A stretch of 54,972 bases of DNA from Shewanella corallii (GTDB lineage: Bacteria > Pseudomonadota > Gammaproteobacteria > Enterobacterales > Shewanellaceae): NCBI RefSeq assembly GCF_023349125.1, contig NZ_JAKIKT010000016.1, positions 1 through 54,972 on the forward strand, read 5' to 3'. This document shows positions 34,105 through 43,231 of the stretch, one piece after another. Position 1 is the stretch's first letter. Each line of letters starts with the position of its first letter. A model generated the notes under the pieces. It searched no databases. It saw nothing but the letters and a program-made list of their open reading frames with translations, and had not been told where the DNA came from. The translations under genes were made by a program, and so were the position numbers.

Positions 34105-34728
34105 CTAAGAGACCGGTTTGCCCCTTAGCGTGCGCACCATCCAGTAGAGAGTGGTCAGCACAAGCGCGAGCACTGGCAGCCATAACCAACCTCCCCGCAG
34201 TATTTCGGGAAACACCGGCTGCGCCAGAAACGCCATTAACGACAGGATCAGCGCAGTACACATGCGCCACAAATGGCGGGTGATACGCATTGCGTGGTGT
34301 CCACCACCACGCAGTAGTCGGCGCAGATCTCCCATCGCCGCCAGTGAAGCCACAGTGCCGAAAATAAGGAACATTTCGCTGGGTATATCTTTACCTGGTT
34401 TTACGCCTTCCAGCCCAAGAGTGATCAGCCCTAGCGCCAGGGTGGCACCGATCACCAGAATGACCACATCACTCCAGCCGGTATGACCCAAAGGCTTGCG
34501 CACGGTTTGCCAGCCACTGATGGCCAGATAGCCACTGAACACACCCATTACCGGCCAGTTGCCCTGATTAATATCCATAATGATGGCGCTGCTGGCAGTG
34601 AGCAGCATGGCGAGGGTAAATATCCGGCCAAGATTACGGTGCAGTGGGCTGCCTTTGGCCGAAAGCAGGGCGCCAAAGCCGCAAGCCAGTACCAGAGTAC
34701 CGGCGAGAATATGTAGTGTCAGTGTCAT
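34105..34728 (-). CDS. DUF2306-like integral membrane protein
   Basis: 207 residues with about six to seven helices. The first helix is followed by SAKGSPLHRNLGRIF, the LHRxxGR pattern of DUF2306-type and related heme-copper-like small membrane proteins. Two further His residues appear in RGGGHHAMRITRHLWRM. Function is unknown. The ATG at 34728 follows GGGGAGCTC. It is monocistronic, and its gap to ybjQ holds no clear terminator. Confidence 0.65.
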   Translation of the reverse strand: MTLTLHILAGTLVLACGFGALLSAKGSPLHRNLGRIFTLAMLLTASSAIIMDINQGNWPVMGVFSGYLAISGWQTVRKPLGHTGWSDVVILVIGATLALGLITLGLEGVKPGKDIPSEMFLIFGTVASLAAMGDLRRLLRGGGHHAMRITRHLWRMCTALILSLMAFLAQPVFPEILRGGWLWLPVLALVLTTLYWMVRTLRGKPVS

Positions 34729-34964
34729 GGTAGAGCTCCCCAATATGTGCGCAGCTTATCGGGTATCAATAATCATGCCATTGGCTAAGTTATTGAATCT
34801 GTGGGTTTATAAAATTTCACCCGCTGAAGATGTTGGGCGTTTTCCCCAACAGTCAGGTTATTTCGCTAACTGGTTGTTATTTCGTCGCCCCTTGGTTAGC
34901 TTGAGGGCTGCCCACTAAAAAAGCAAAAGCTGAAAAGCTGCTGCTAACGATAAAGGACATACAA

Positions 34965-36146
34965 ATGAACAGGATGTTTTGCGTTGCCATCAGTTTGATA
35001 CTGGCTCTGGTTAGTGCGCCGGTACTGGCCGATAAGGGAATAGTCACTGAACCTCTCTCCATTGAATCTCCCCTGCTTGGTGATAAGCCCGCGGTGTTTA
35101 CCGTGACCCTGCCAGAGGGCTTTGATGCGGAATCTGAAAAAGGTTATGTAGTGATGTTTGAACAGCATCCTGCTGCTCAGGCATTGCTTGCGGGTATGCA
35201 CCACTGGATGGGCCACAATGGTGGCTGGCCCTGGCTGCATACCATAGTGGTGACAGCGCCGGACGGACATCAAGGCCTGGGCAAGTTGAAAGGTGACGCC
35301 ATAGAGCTGGAGGGCAACACGGCGTTGCTGGACTTCTATCAAGAGTCACTGTTGCCAGCCATTGACCAGAAGTATCCCACCAATGGCTTTCGCATTATGA
35401 ATGGCTTTACCGGTAATGCCGGTCTGGTGCTTTACACCTTACTCAACCGGCCTGAGCTGTTTAATGCCTATATTGCCGCAAGTCCGGTATTGAGTAAGGA
35501 CTTTGCTTATGTGCTGAAAGAGGGTGAGCAAAACCTTAAGCGCATTGCGCCAACATTAGCCAAACGGTCGGTATTTCTGCAGATATCCACCAGTGACAGT
35601 GAATATGAGCAGGGACAACTTGAGAGCTATGCGCAACTGGAAGCCATGCTTAAGGCCCATGCTCCCAAAGGGCTTAACTGGCGCAGCCAACGTTTTGATG
35701 GCAGTTATTACATGACCCAACTCGTGCTGGCCACGGCCCATGGCATTGAGTTTATTTTTAATGATATCCATCAGCCTCTGGCCGCAGATTCTGCCGTCAG
35801 TCAGCAGGGTGTTGAGGCAATCGTGAAGCATTACCAACATCTGTCACAGCAGGTTTATGGTTTTAAGGTCTCGCCTTCCTCATCCCTGATCGCGTTGGCC
35901 AAGTCTAACGATGATCCCACAGTGCAGCTGAAGGTGTATGCCGACAGTATTAACGCTGAGCCTGATTATCACTACCTGAGATTTAACTACGCTACGGCTC
36001 TGGCAAGTCAGGGACAACTGGATCAGGCCAAAGCCCAACTGGATAAGGCGGTGACGCTAACTGAACATCCTTTCTGGCTGAACAAGTACCAGGAGGCGTT
36101 GACCAAACTGGCCGGGGCCAACACAGGTGAGCGGATAAAACTTTAG
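34965..36146 (+). CDS. exported esterase-like protein with altered nucleophile elbow
   Basis: 393 residues: signal peptide 1-22, an esterase-D/IroE-like alpha/beta hydrolase region (about 30-270) and a helical, TPR-like tail (about 325-385, with LRFNYATALASQGQLDQAKAQLDKA). At the position of the usual GxSxG the sequence is NGFTGNAG (Thr149), so the serine nucleophile is replaced. A His near residue 259 (ATAHGIEF) may correspond to the triad His. It lies nine bases before the MBL-fold hydrolase gene, so the two form an operon. It may be a binding protein rather than an enzyme. Confidence 0.68.
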   Translation: MNRMFCVAISLILALVSAPVLADKGIVTEPLSIESPLLGDKPAVFTVTLPEGFDAESEKGYVVMFEQHPAAQALLAGMHHWMGHNGGWPWLHTIVVTAPDGHQGLGKLKGDAIELEGNTALLDFYQESLLPAIDQKYPTNGFRIMNGFTGNAGLVLYTLLNRPELFNAYIAASPVLSKDFAYVLKEGEQNLKRIAPTLAKRSVFLQISTSDSEYEQGQLESYAQLEAMLKAHAPKGLNWRSQRFDGSYYMTQLVLATAHGIEFIFNDIHQPLAADSAVSQQGVEAIVKHYQHLSQQVYGFKVSPSSSLIALAKSNDDPTVQLKVYADSINAEPDYHYLRFNYATALASQGQLDQAKAQLDKAVTLTEHPFWLNKYQEALTKLAGANTGERIKL

Positions 36147-36155
36147 GGGCAGGAT

Positions 36156-37025
36156 ATGAACACAGCGCAGAAATTGGCCGCCATAGCACTGGCGCTACTG
36201 ATACCGGGTGAGACCTTAGCTCATGGGCATGACAGGTTTGCAAAAGTAGAGATTGTCGCTCAGGAGCTTAAGCCCGGCATCTATATGCTGACTGGCTCAG
36301 GTGGCAATATTGGGGTCAGTGCCGGTGAAGATGGAGTCTTGATTATCGACGACCAATTCGCGCCATTGGCGGAGAAAATCCAGGCTGCGCTTAACAAACT
36401 TGCACCTAACCAAAAGATTGCCAAGCCAAAATTCATAATCAACACCCATTACCACGGCGATCATGTAGGGGGGAATACCCACTTTGGTAAGGATGGCACC
36501 ATTATGGCCCATGACAATGTCTATCGCCGACTCAGTACAGATGGCAAAACATCTGCCGGAGCTTTGCCTGTGGTGACCTGGGATGAAGGGATCAATCTGT
36601 ACTTTAACGATGACAAGCTCAGAGTGATGCATATGGGCACAGGCCACACTGACGGTGATTCAGTGGTGTATTGGGATTCGGGCAATGTGGTGCATATGGG
36701 CGATCTTTTCTTTAATGGCATGTTTCCCTATGTTGACCTTAACGCTGGAGGCAGCGTGCAGAGCTATTTGGACTCAGTAAATCAGGTGATTGCTGCTGTG
36801 GATGACGACACGCAAATCATTCCCGGCCATGGTCCGTTGGCCAGCAAGGCTGACTTAAAGGCGTTTGCCGATATGATTGCCGCCAGTATTGAATGGGCCG
36901 ATGCTCAAAAAGCGGCGGGAAAAACTCTTGAGCAAATGAAAGCTGAGGGCATGCCTGCAGAGTTCGAGCCTTGGAACTGGCGCTTTATCACGGAAGAGAA
37001 GTGGATTGATACTCTGGGTCGATGA
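36156..37025 (+). CDS. exported MBL-fold metallo-hydrolase
   Basis: 289 residues with a signal peptide (1-22) and a complete metallo-beta-lactamase fold: HYHGDH (98-103) binds two metals, GHTDGDSVVYW gives the next His, HMGDLFFNG the bridging Asp region and IIPGHG the last His. The pattern fits the B3-like/SoxH-like exported hydrolases; a true beta-lactamase activity is not indicated. A GGGGCAGGA Shine-Dalgarno precedes the ATG. It shares a transcript with the upstream esterase-like gene. Confidence 0.85.
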   Translation: MNTAQKLAAIALALLIPGETLAHGHDRFAKVEIVAQELKPGIYMLTGSGGNIGVSAGEDGVLIIDDQFAPLAEKIQAALNKLAPNQKIAKPKFIINTHYHGDHVGGNTHFGKDGTIMAHDNVYRRLSTDGKTSAGALPVVTWDEGINLYFNDDKLRVMHMGTGHTDGDSVVYWDSGNVVHMGDLFFNGMFPYVDLNAGGSVQSYLDSVNQVIAAVDDDTQIIPGHGPLASKADLKAFADMIAASIEWADAQKAAGKTLEQMKAEGMPAEFEPWNWRFITEEKWIDTLGR

Positions 37026-37165
37026 ATTGATGCGATAAAGTCATTGATCTTAGCTTAATATTCTGTTTTATGTATGGTTTTTGGTGTGTCTGGCTGACTG
37101 CTGAGCTGTGACTGGTTATCTTGGTGTGGCGTAATAATGCGCTATTTTAACCAAGAGGAGTCACT

Positions 37166-37531
37166 GTGAAAAAGATAACAATGATTTTGACAAGCGCGAT
37201 GTTGCTGGTTGCTTCAGGGGCCGCAGAAGCGGGTGGCGTAAATCACGGAAAGCAGTGTGTAGATCGTCAGTACATCAGTGAAATGAGTTTTGGCCATATT
37301 ACTGGTGGAGGAATCTCTCCTGACGGGGGAAATGCCTTGATTGTACATTTAAGTAATGGGGTCAATTTGCCATTGCATCCCCATTACAATGGTAACGATG
37401 CTGGTGGTCGCCACATTATCGAAGGTTTGCGGTTGGCGTTTGCCTATAATCGTCAGGTTTCCCTTTGGGACCATGCCGGTAATAACTGTGATGACTTTGA
37501 TGCTGTCAGAGTACATAGTGATACCTATTAA
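37166..37531 (+). CDS. small secreted protein of unknown function, 121 aa
   Basis: A GTG start with an AAGAGGAG Shine-Dalgarno opens a signal peptide (1-22, ending AAEA). The mature 99 residues are rich in Gly, His and Asn (LPLHPHYNGNDAGG), with two cysteines (C31 and C112) that could bridge. I do not recognise the family. A palindrome-rich AT stretch upstream suggests its own promoter. No partner gene is evident. Confidence 0.65.
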   Translation: MKKITMILTSAMLLVASGAAEAGGVNHGKQCVDRQYISEMSFGHITGGGISPDGGNALIVHLSNGVNLPLHPHYNGNDAGGRHIIEGLRLAFAYNRQVSLWDHAGNNCDDFDAVRVHSDTY

Positions 37532-37801
37532 TTAGCTGTTTTGCAGCTTAATCTTGCAGCACAGGGATGTGTTGCTGTTAGTCATTTCCCGCCTTTCATT
37601 CCTCTGTCATGTCCTCAACTCAGGTGACAGTTATCCCTGGCAAGATCTTGCATTTTTATTATTGCAATATGGTAATAGTCATTTTGATTTTCTTGTATTG
37701 TTACTTTTGGTGGCGGAATTAAACTATGCCTCATTCCTTGAGAGTGGCCTTCATTCTCGAGCTCAAATCTTTCTAGTTTTATGATTTTTATGGAGATTGT
37801 T

Positions 37802-38953
37802 ATGAGCAGCGTATTTTATATGCCCCCTGTAACCCTGATGGGTCAAAACGCTATTCTTTCCCTGGGCGCTGAACTGGCCGCCAAAGAGCTGACCAAAGCT
37901 TTGATTGTTACCGATAAGGTATTGGTTGAAATTGGTCTGGTGAACCGCCTGACCGAACAACTGAGTCAACACGGTATTGGCTTCGCTATCTATGACGGTG
38001 TTAAGCCAAACCCAACCGAAAAGAACATTGAAGATGGCCTGAATATGCTGGCGGAGCAGGGCTGTGACTTTGTTATCTCCTTTGGTGGTGGTTCATCCCA
38101 CGATGCGGCCAAAGGTATCGCTCTGGTTGCTGCCAATGGCGGTCATATCCGCGATTACTCCAAGGGTGTTCATCTGTCCCGTAAGCCACAGTTACCTTTG
38201 GTTACGGTAAACACCACTGCAGGCACGGCTTCAGAAATGACGGTATTCGCGATCATCACCAACGAAGCTGATGAAACCAAATATCCTGTGGTTGATAAGC
38301 ACTTTACCCCAATCATTGCGGTGAATGACTCTGAACTTATGGTTGCCATGCCAAAGTTCCTGACTGCTGCAACCGGTATGGATGCTTTGACTCACGCGGT
38401 AGAAGCCTATGTATCTACTGCGGCAACGCCGATTACTGATGCTTCAGCAATTAAAGCCATTGAGTTGATTTCCCGCAATCTGGAAACCGCAGTAAACAAT
38501 GGCGAAGACCGTCAGGCCCGTGATGCCATGCAGTATGGTGAGTATCTGGCGGGTATGGCCTTCTCCAACGCATCTTTGGGTTATGTGCATTCAATGGCAC
38601 ACCAGCTTGGCGGTGTATACGACCTGGTGCATGGTCTGTGTAACGCAATTCTGCTGCCGGAAGTTTCCCGCTTTAATGCGAAAGTCGCTCCCGAACACTT
38701 TGTGGATATTGCCAAAGCCATGGGCGTTGATACTGCTGAAATGACTCAGGAGCAAGCGATTGAAGCTGGTATCCAGGCCATTGTAGAGCTGTCTGAAAAA
38801 GTTGGTACTGCACAACATTTGGCAGATCTGGGTGTGAAAGAAGAGAAACTGGCCTTTATGGCACAAAACGCTCTGGACGATGCGTGTTCTCTGACTAACC
38901 CTCGCAAAGCCAGCCTGGAAGAGATTATCGAAATCTACCGCGCCTGCCTGTAA
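37802..38953 (+). CDS. iron-containing alcohol dehydrogenase (YiaY/AdhB type)
   Basis: The 383-residue group III dehydrogenase reduces aldehydes with NAD(P)H. It has the FGGGSSHDAAKGIAL nucleotide loop, TTAGTASEMT, the metal ligand region AATGMDALTHAVEAYVS (Asp and His) and the histidines of GYVHSMAHQLGG and YDLVHGLCNA. The open frame begins 21 bases upstream, but ATG 37802 with GGAG gives the family start MSSVFYMPP. Codon use is strongly biased, suggesting high expression. A good terminator follows. Confidence 0.93.
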   Translation: MSSVFYMPPVTLMGQNAILSLGAELAAKELTKALIVTDKVLVEIGLVNRLTEQLSQHGIGFAIYDGVKPNPTEKNIEDGLNMLAEQGCDFVISFGGGSSHDAAKGIALVAANGGHIRDYSKGVHLSRKPQLPLVTVNTTAGTASEMTVFAIITNEADETKYPVVDKHFTPIIAVNDSELMVAMPKFLTAATGMDALTHAVEAYVSTAATPITDASAIKAIELISRNLETAVNNGEDRQARDAMQYGEYLAGMAFSNASLGYVHSMAHQLGGVYDLVHGLCNAILLPEVSRFNAKVAPEHFVDIAKAMGVDTAEMTQEQAIEAGIQAIVELSEKVGTAQHLADLGVKEEKLAFMAQNALDDACSLTNPRKASLEEIIEIYRACL

Positions 38954-38984
38954 AGCTTTACCCAACCTAACCTAATCTGCTGAC

Positions 38985-39012
38985 AAAAAGCCCGCATAAT
39001 GCGGGCTTTTTT
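38985..39012. terminator. bidirectional intrinsic terminator
   Basis: AAAAAGCCCGC-ATAAT-GCGGGCTTTTTT is a perfect stem with A and T runs. It ends the dehydrogenase and the convergent MerR-methyltransferase gene. Confidence 0.9.
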
Positions 39013-39019
39013 ATCAGGC

Positions 39020-40201
39020 TTAGACCGAAGTCTTTCGCAGAATAAAGAACTGGTACCCAAACTCGTTCAAATAGCTGTGATACATCCCTACTTCCTTCTC
39101 AATGGCAGCCAATGCCGCTGATTCCGGCATCTCTGGCCTTAACTCCTTTACTCTGGCTTCCAGTGGCTCAAAGTAAGCACGCCAGGAGTCTTCGCTCAGG
39201 ACGAATGTATCCAGCAATTCATAGCCTGCAGCTTTAGCCTGTTTAATACGTGTGGCGACACTGCTCATATCCGGGTAATCCTGCTTCCAGAACGTCTGAC
39301 TGGCTTCGCTGGGAGAGTCTGTCAGCCACACCAGATCACTGAGTACCAGAATGCCATCGTCAGTCAGCAAAGGCCGCCACTGCTGCAGAGCTTTTTCTAC
39401 CCCCATAATATAGGCACAGCCTTCGGCCCAGAGAGTATCGAAGCTGGCGGGGGGGAATGGCATATCTGTCATGTCTCCATTCACTGTGGTGATGCATTCG
39501 GCGAAGCCTGCTTCGGTGGCCAGTTGCTGCAAACGTGCCAGCGCAGTGTCTTCGTTATCCAGCGCCGTTATTTCTGCTTGAGTGCTCGCCGCCAGTATGC
39601 GGGTTGCCAGGCCTTTGCCACTGCCGATCTCTAACAACTTTTTCGGGGCATGGGATACAGCGGCCAGCGCCTTGCGGGTATCGGATTCACTGCCGGGGCC
39701 CCAGCGATCCAGCTTCTCGAATACCTTCATAAAGTCGGCCATATACTGTTCGTGTTCATTCATATCTTTGGATATCCACTTGAGTCTTAAGGCTTCTTTG
39801 TGTGTGAAGCCCTGTTTCATTAACCATTCCAGATGCGCATCCGGCGCGACTTCGTCCACTGACTTATGCCACTCCTTGAGATTTCCCTGTCCCAACAAAG
39901 CGGCCAGCAGCTCTCTTGAGGCTTGTTTTTGTGCAATTTCCTCATCAAGTGCATTCAGCCTTTGTTGCAGCAGTTGCCTGTCCACCTTGGCTTCAAGGCA
40001 GGCCTGACACTCTTTTAATGTCAGGCCGCCGGCCTGAAGTTTCAGCATCAACCGTAATCTTTGCAGGTCTTTGTCTGAGTAGACCCGATAGCCATTGTTC
40101 AGGCGTTTGCCCTTTATCAATCCCTGCTTTTCGTAATAGAGCAGGGTTGAGCGGGAAAGGCCCACGGCGTTTGCCAGTTCGCTGATACGGTAATAAGTCA
40201 T
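39020..40201 (-). CDS. MerR regulator fused to a SAM-dependent methyltransferase
   Basis: 393 residues. Residues 1-70 are a MerR DNA-binding domain (YRISELANAVGLSRSTLLYYEKQGLI, YRVYSDKDLQRL), 75-105 a coiled-coil dimer helix, 120-180 a linker resembling the effector region of TipA-type proteins, and 185-390 a class I methyltransferase with motif I LLEIGSGKGLAT, a post-I acidic loop ALDNED and DLVWLTDSP. It could sense a small molecule by binding or methylating it, as inferred from the architecture. A GAGGAAG Shine-Dalgarno precedes the ATG. Confidence 0.86.
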   Translation of the reverse strand: MTYYRISELANAVGLSRSTLLYYEKQGLIKGKRLNNGYRVYSDKDLQRLRLMLKLQAGGLTLKECQACLEAKVDRQLLQQRLNALDEEIAQKQASRELLAALLGQGNLKEWHKSVDEVAPDAHLEWLMKQGFTHKEALRLKWISKDMNEHEQYMADFMKVFEKLDRWGPGSESDTRKALAAVSHAPKKLLEIGSGKGLATRILAASTQAEITALDNEDTALARLQQLATEAGFAECITTVNGDMTDMPFPPASFDTLWAEGCAYIMGVEKALQQWRPLLTDDGILVLSDLVWLTDSPSEASQTFWKQDYPDMSSVATRIKQAKAAGYELLDTFVLSEDSWRAYFEPLEARVKELRPEMPESAALAAIEKEVGMYHSYLNEFGYQFFILRKTSV

Positions 40202-40268
40202 GGGCTTCCTCTGGTTTTGACCATAGGCTGGGAATTAACGGCCCGAAGGCGTTCGTCGTTACGTTGGA

Positions 40269-40299
40269 AAGATAAACTATGAAGCTGTAGACAGGTCAA
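40269..40299 (-). promoter_or_regulatory. candidate promoter of the merR-methyltransferase gene
   Basis: On the minus strand TTGACC (40294-40299) is followed after 17 bases by TTTATC (40271-40276), or after 19 bases by TATCTT (40269-40274). The 19-bp reading is the long spacer typical of MerR-controlled promoters. No clear dyad lies in the spacer. Confidence 0.4.
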
Positions 40300-40468
40300 T
40301 GCCTGATTGAATTATTTGAGATGTGCAGCCCCGTGGCTCATGGAGGAGTTAATTGAATTCTAAAGTACTGAGACTATGCTTAGGTTTCCTGACTGATACT
40401 TCAAAGTATCGTTTTGTCAGTGACGTCGAATGGATGCGTTGTCCCGGATAAGGAATTAGGGAGTACCT

Positions 40469-42373
40469 ATGCGAGTTGCTTTGCCTCAAACCATCAAAGG
40501 TAAGCTGACCAGTGTGGTCGTTGCCATTTTAGTGTCAGTGATTGGGTTTGCCATTATCTTTCAGCGCTCATTTTCCGAGTTGGCCACCCTGGATAGTGCC
40601 TCCTCAGAGATTCTGCAAAGTCAGACTTCTACCTTGATGCTCAGACGTCATGAGAAAGATTTTATGGCGCGTCATGACGTCAAATATCAGGAAAAATTTC
40701 AGAAAGATTACCAGCAACTGGTGCAGCGCTTGACTGAAGCTAAAGCCAAGTTGGTCGATCTCGATATGAATGGTGACACAATCATCGACACAACCCTGAG
40801 CCGCTTGAACAGATACCAGCAGGACTTTAATGCGCTGGTAGAGCAGCGAACTGTGATAGGTATGGCCAAAGACGACGGTATGATGGGGGAAGTCAGGGAC
40901 GCTTCACATCGCATTGAGACCGATGTTCAGAGCATATTGAACACTGATATTTACAGCAATTTGTTGATGTTACGCCGCCATGAAAAAGATTTCCTGCTGC
41001 GCTCAGACCTTAAGTACGTAGAGAGATTTAATCAGCAGGTAGTGACCACCCAGACGATGATTGAGCAGAGTAATACTCCCCTCAACAGGCAGCTGAATAT
41101 GATAGCTGACCTTGAAGACTATCAGCAGAAATTCAATGCGTTGGCGCAGAGCCTGCAGGAGTATGGATTAACGCCTACAGAAGGGTTACATGGTAGTTTA
41201 CGAGCTTCGGTGCAGGCAGCTGAAAAGCAGATGCAAACATTGAGTACTGAGCTTCTGAGCGCGATTGATGCGCGCGAGTCGGCTTTGACTATGCGCCTGT
41301 CATTGGTTGGTAGTGTGTTGGCGCTGCTCCTTTGCTCTGCGTTGTGGCTGATTAGTCGTGCCACCACCGATAAGGTCGCTGTTGCCAATCGTCTGATGAA
41401 GAAAATTGCCGAAGGGGATAGCTCCTTACAAGTACGGATGGAGCTGCAGGGCAATGATGAACTCTCTGAGCTGGCTGGTCATTTCAACAGCTTTATCGGT
41501 AACTTGCAGACGACGATGGAGAAGATAGTCGGTATTTCGGCAGAGCTCTCCACTAACGCCAAGCAGGGGTTGACCATGGCGAGAGATACCTCGGGCAATG
41601 CTGAACAACAGCGGCAGGAGTCTGAGCAGGTTTCTGCGGCGATGAATGAGATGACCGCCACCAGCCGCGAGATCGCGCAAAGTGTATTAACCGCAGCCAA
41701 TATTGCTCAGGAATTGCAGGATTCTGCCCGTGCAGGTGAGCAGGTTAATGCCGAAACAACACTGCAGATAACCGAACTGGACGGCAGTATGAGGTTGGCC
41801 AGTGACAACATAGATAAACTGAACGCAGAAAGTACCCGTATTGGTTCGGTTATTGATGTTATCCGCAATATTACAGAGCAGACTAATTTGTTGGCGCTGA
41901 ACGCCGCTATTGAGGCCGCCCGGGCCGGAGAGCAGGGACGGGGCTTTGCCGTGGTGGCGGATCAAGTGCGGGAACTGGCGCTGAAAACCCATCAATCAAC
42001 TGATGAAATTACCAAAATTATCGGCCAGTTGCGGCTCGACGTCGGTCAGAGTGTTTCACTGATTGCCGACTCCAACAGCCTGGCGAAAGTTTGTGTGGAA
42101 AAGGCGCAGGATGGCGCTGATTCGATGGCAAGGATAGTGGCTCAGATAGAGGATATCGCGCAGCAAAATATGATGATAGCCACGGCATCTGAAGAACAGA
42201 CGACAGTCACAGAGAGTGTTGAAGCCAATATTCTCACCATTTCTGATTTGGCGGAGCATACCGCCATTGCTGCGCAAAACTCCAGTTCATCAACTCATTC
42301 CATTGAACAGCTGGCCAGCGAACTGGATGGTTTGGTCGGTAAGTTTACCGGTCGTCCAGGATTGGCAGGTTAA
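40469..42373 (+). CDS. methyl-accepting chemotaxis protein with HBM-type sensor
   Basis: 634 residues. TM1 is about 13-32, the periplasmic part 33-277, TM2 278-297, then HAMP and signalling domain. The sensor holds two copies of LMLRRHEKDF, starting near 56 and 166 (110 residues apart), the mark of the helical bimodular (HBM) domain that in McpS binds organic acids. The tip IEAARAGEQGRGFAVVADQVRELA is intact. There is no CheR-binding tail. It is transcribed alone; the ligand is unknown. Confidence 0.92.
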   Translation: MRVALPQTIKGKLTSVVVAILVSVIGFAIIFQRSFSELATLDSASSEILQSQTSTLMLRRHEKDFMARHDVKYQEKFQKDYQQLVQRLTEAKAKLVDLDMNGDTIIDTTLSRLNRYQQDFNALVEQRTVIGMAKDDGMMGEVRDASHRIETDVQSILNTDIYSNLLMLRRHEKDFLLRSDLKYVERFNQQVVTTQTMIEQSNTPLNRQLNMIADLEDYQQKFNALAQSLQEYGLTPTEGLHGSLRASVQAAEKQMQTLSTELLSAIDARESALTMRLSLVGSVLALLLCSALWLISRATTDKVAVANRLMKKIAEGDSSLQVRMELQGNDELSELAGHFNSFIGNLQTTMEKIVGISAELSTNAKQGLTMARDTSGNAEQQRQESEQVSAAMNEMTATSREIAQSVLTAANIAQELQDSARAGEQVNAETTLQITELDGSMRLASDNIDKLNAESTRIGSVIDVIRNITEQTNLLALNAAIEAARAGEQGRGFAVVADQVRELALKTHQSTDEITKIIGQLRLDVGQSVSLIADSNSLAKVCVEKAQDGADSMARIVAQIEDIAQQNMMIATASEEQTTVTESVEANILTISDLAEHTAIAAQNSSSSTHSIEQLASELDGLVGKFTGRPGLAG

Positions 42374-42413
42374 GATTCGAAGTCACTGATGTGCACTCAT
42401 AAAAGCCACTCAG

Positions 42414-42438
42414 AAAGCCTTCTTATTTGAAGGCTTTT
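42414..42438 (+). terminator. intrinsic terminator after the HBM chemoreceptor
   Basis: AAAGCCTTC-TTATTT-GAAGGCTTT stem followed by TGTTTTTG. Confidence 0.8.
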
Positions 42439-42540
42439 GTTTTTGTAACGTGTTGTTATCACATGGTTTACATATTCTGTTTCAGTTAAGAAGAACCTGT
42501 GTTAGCTTGGACTAAAACAAAAATAAGAAGAGTAAAGCTC

Positions 42541-43224
42541 ATGGGTAAAAAACTCTCTACCAGTTTGATGCTGCTGGCGGCATTGCTGGTAACTGGTTGT
42601 CAGGTCAACAAAAGAGTGCTGTCTCCTATCTCATTGGAAGAGGCGCACACTGCCTTCAGCTCTCAGGCCGCTGTGCCTGTGTCCGAGACAGGCTTTTGTG
42701 ACAATGCAGCAGATCTGACGTCGACGACCAATAAGCGTTTGGGCATGCTGCCGGGACAAACGCTGATGTTGGATTTTGGCGAGTATCAATCGCCGACCAG
42801 AGTAATGCGTGTTGGCGATGGTGTGCAGAATCTGGTGATAGAAAGCTATGTCAGTACCAAATCTGATCAGGCGTTTCTCTTCTACCCGGTGATCACAGCG
42901 CTGGATGAGAACAGACAGAATATTGGTCAACTCAAACCAAGATATGAGTTTGAGTTTGTCGATAATGTACTGAGCAATCACTTTACCCTGCCGGAAAATG
43001 CCCGTTACCTGCTTGTTCACACCAGCCCGGAATATGTGGGCATGTCTTTCAGCGAATCCAGCCCAAGAGTGATGCATACCTACTCAGAGCCCACTGGAAT
43101 TGCCATGGGGTTGTCGATAGCGCTGGGACGATATTTTCCATCGTTGGGAACCTCTTTTAGCCATACCGCCGACTACGCCAACTTCCAGTTCAGTAATATA
43201 GGACATATCAAGCTTATGCTTTAG
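42541..43224 (+). CDS. lipoprotein, MalM-like C-terminus (tentative)
   Basis: 227 residues with a clear lipoprotein signal (LLVTGC; Cys at residue 20). The mature part is beta-rich, with MLDFGEYQSPTRVMRVGDG, LLVHTSPEYVGMSF and a C-terminal FSNIGHIKLML. The order of these pieces recalls MalM, but no mal genes lie nearby. The frame starts 42 bases upstream; ATG 42541 is chosen for the signal peptide. It is followed after seven bases by an AraC gene. Confidence 0.6.
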   Translation: MGKKLSTSLMLLAALLVTGCQVNKRVLSPISLEEAHTAFSSQAAVPVSETGFCDNAADLTSTTNKRLGMLPGQTLMLDFGEYQSPTRVMRVGDGVQNLVIESYVSTKSDQAFLFYPVITALDENRQNIGQLKPRYEFEFVDNVLSNHFTLPENARYLLVHTSPEYVGMSFSESSPRVMHTYSEPTGIAMGLSIALGRYFPSLGTSFSHTADYANFQFSNIGHIKLML

Positions 43225-43231
43225 GGGGCGT

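Noticed and set aside
37554..37784. A 76-codon hydrophobic open frame before the alcohol dehydrogenase
   Set aside because: It has no Shine-Dalgarno and reads like AT-rich intergenic sequence; it ends just before the dehydrogenase leader.
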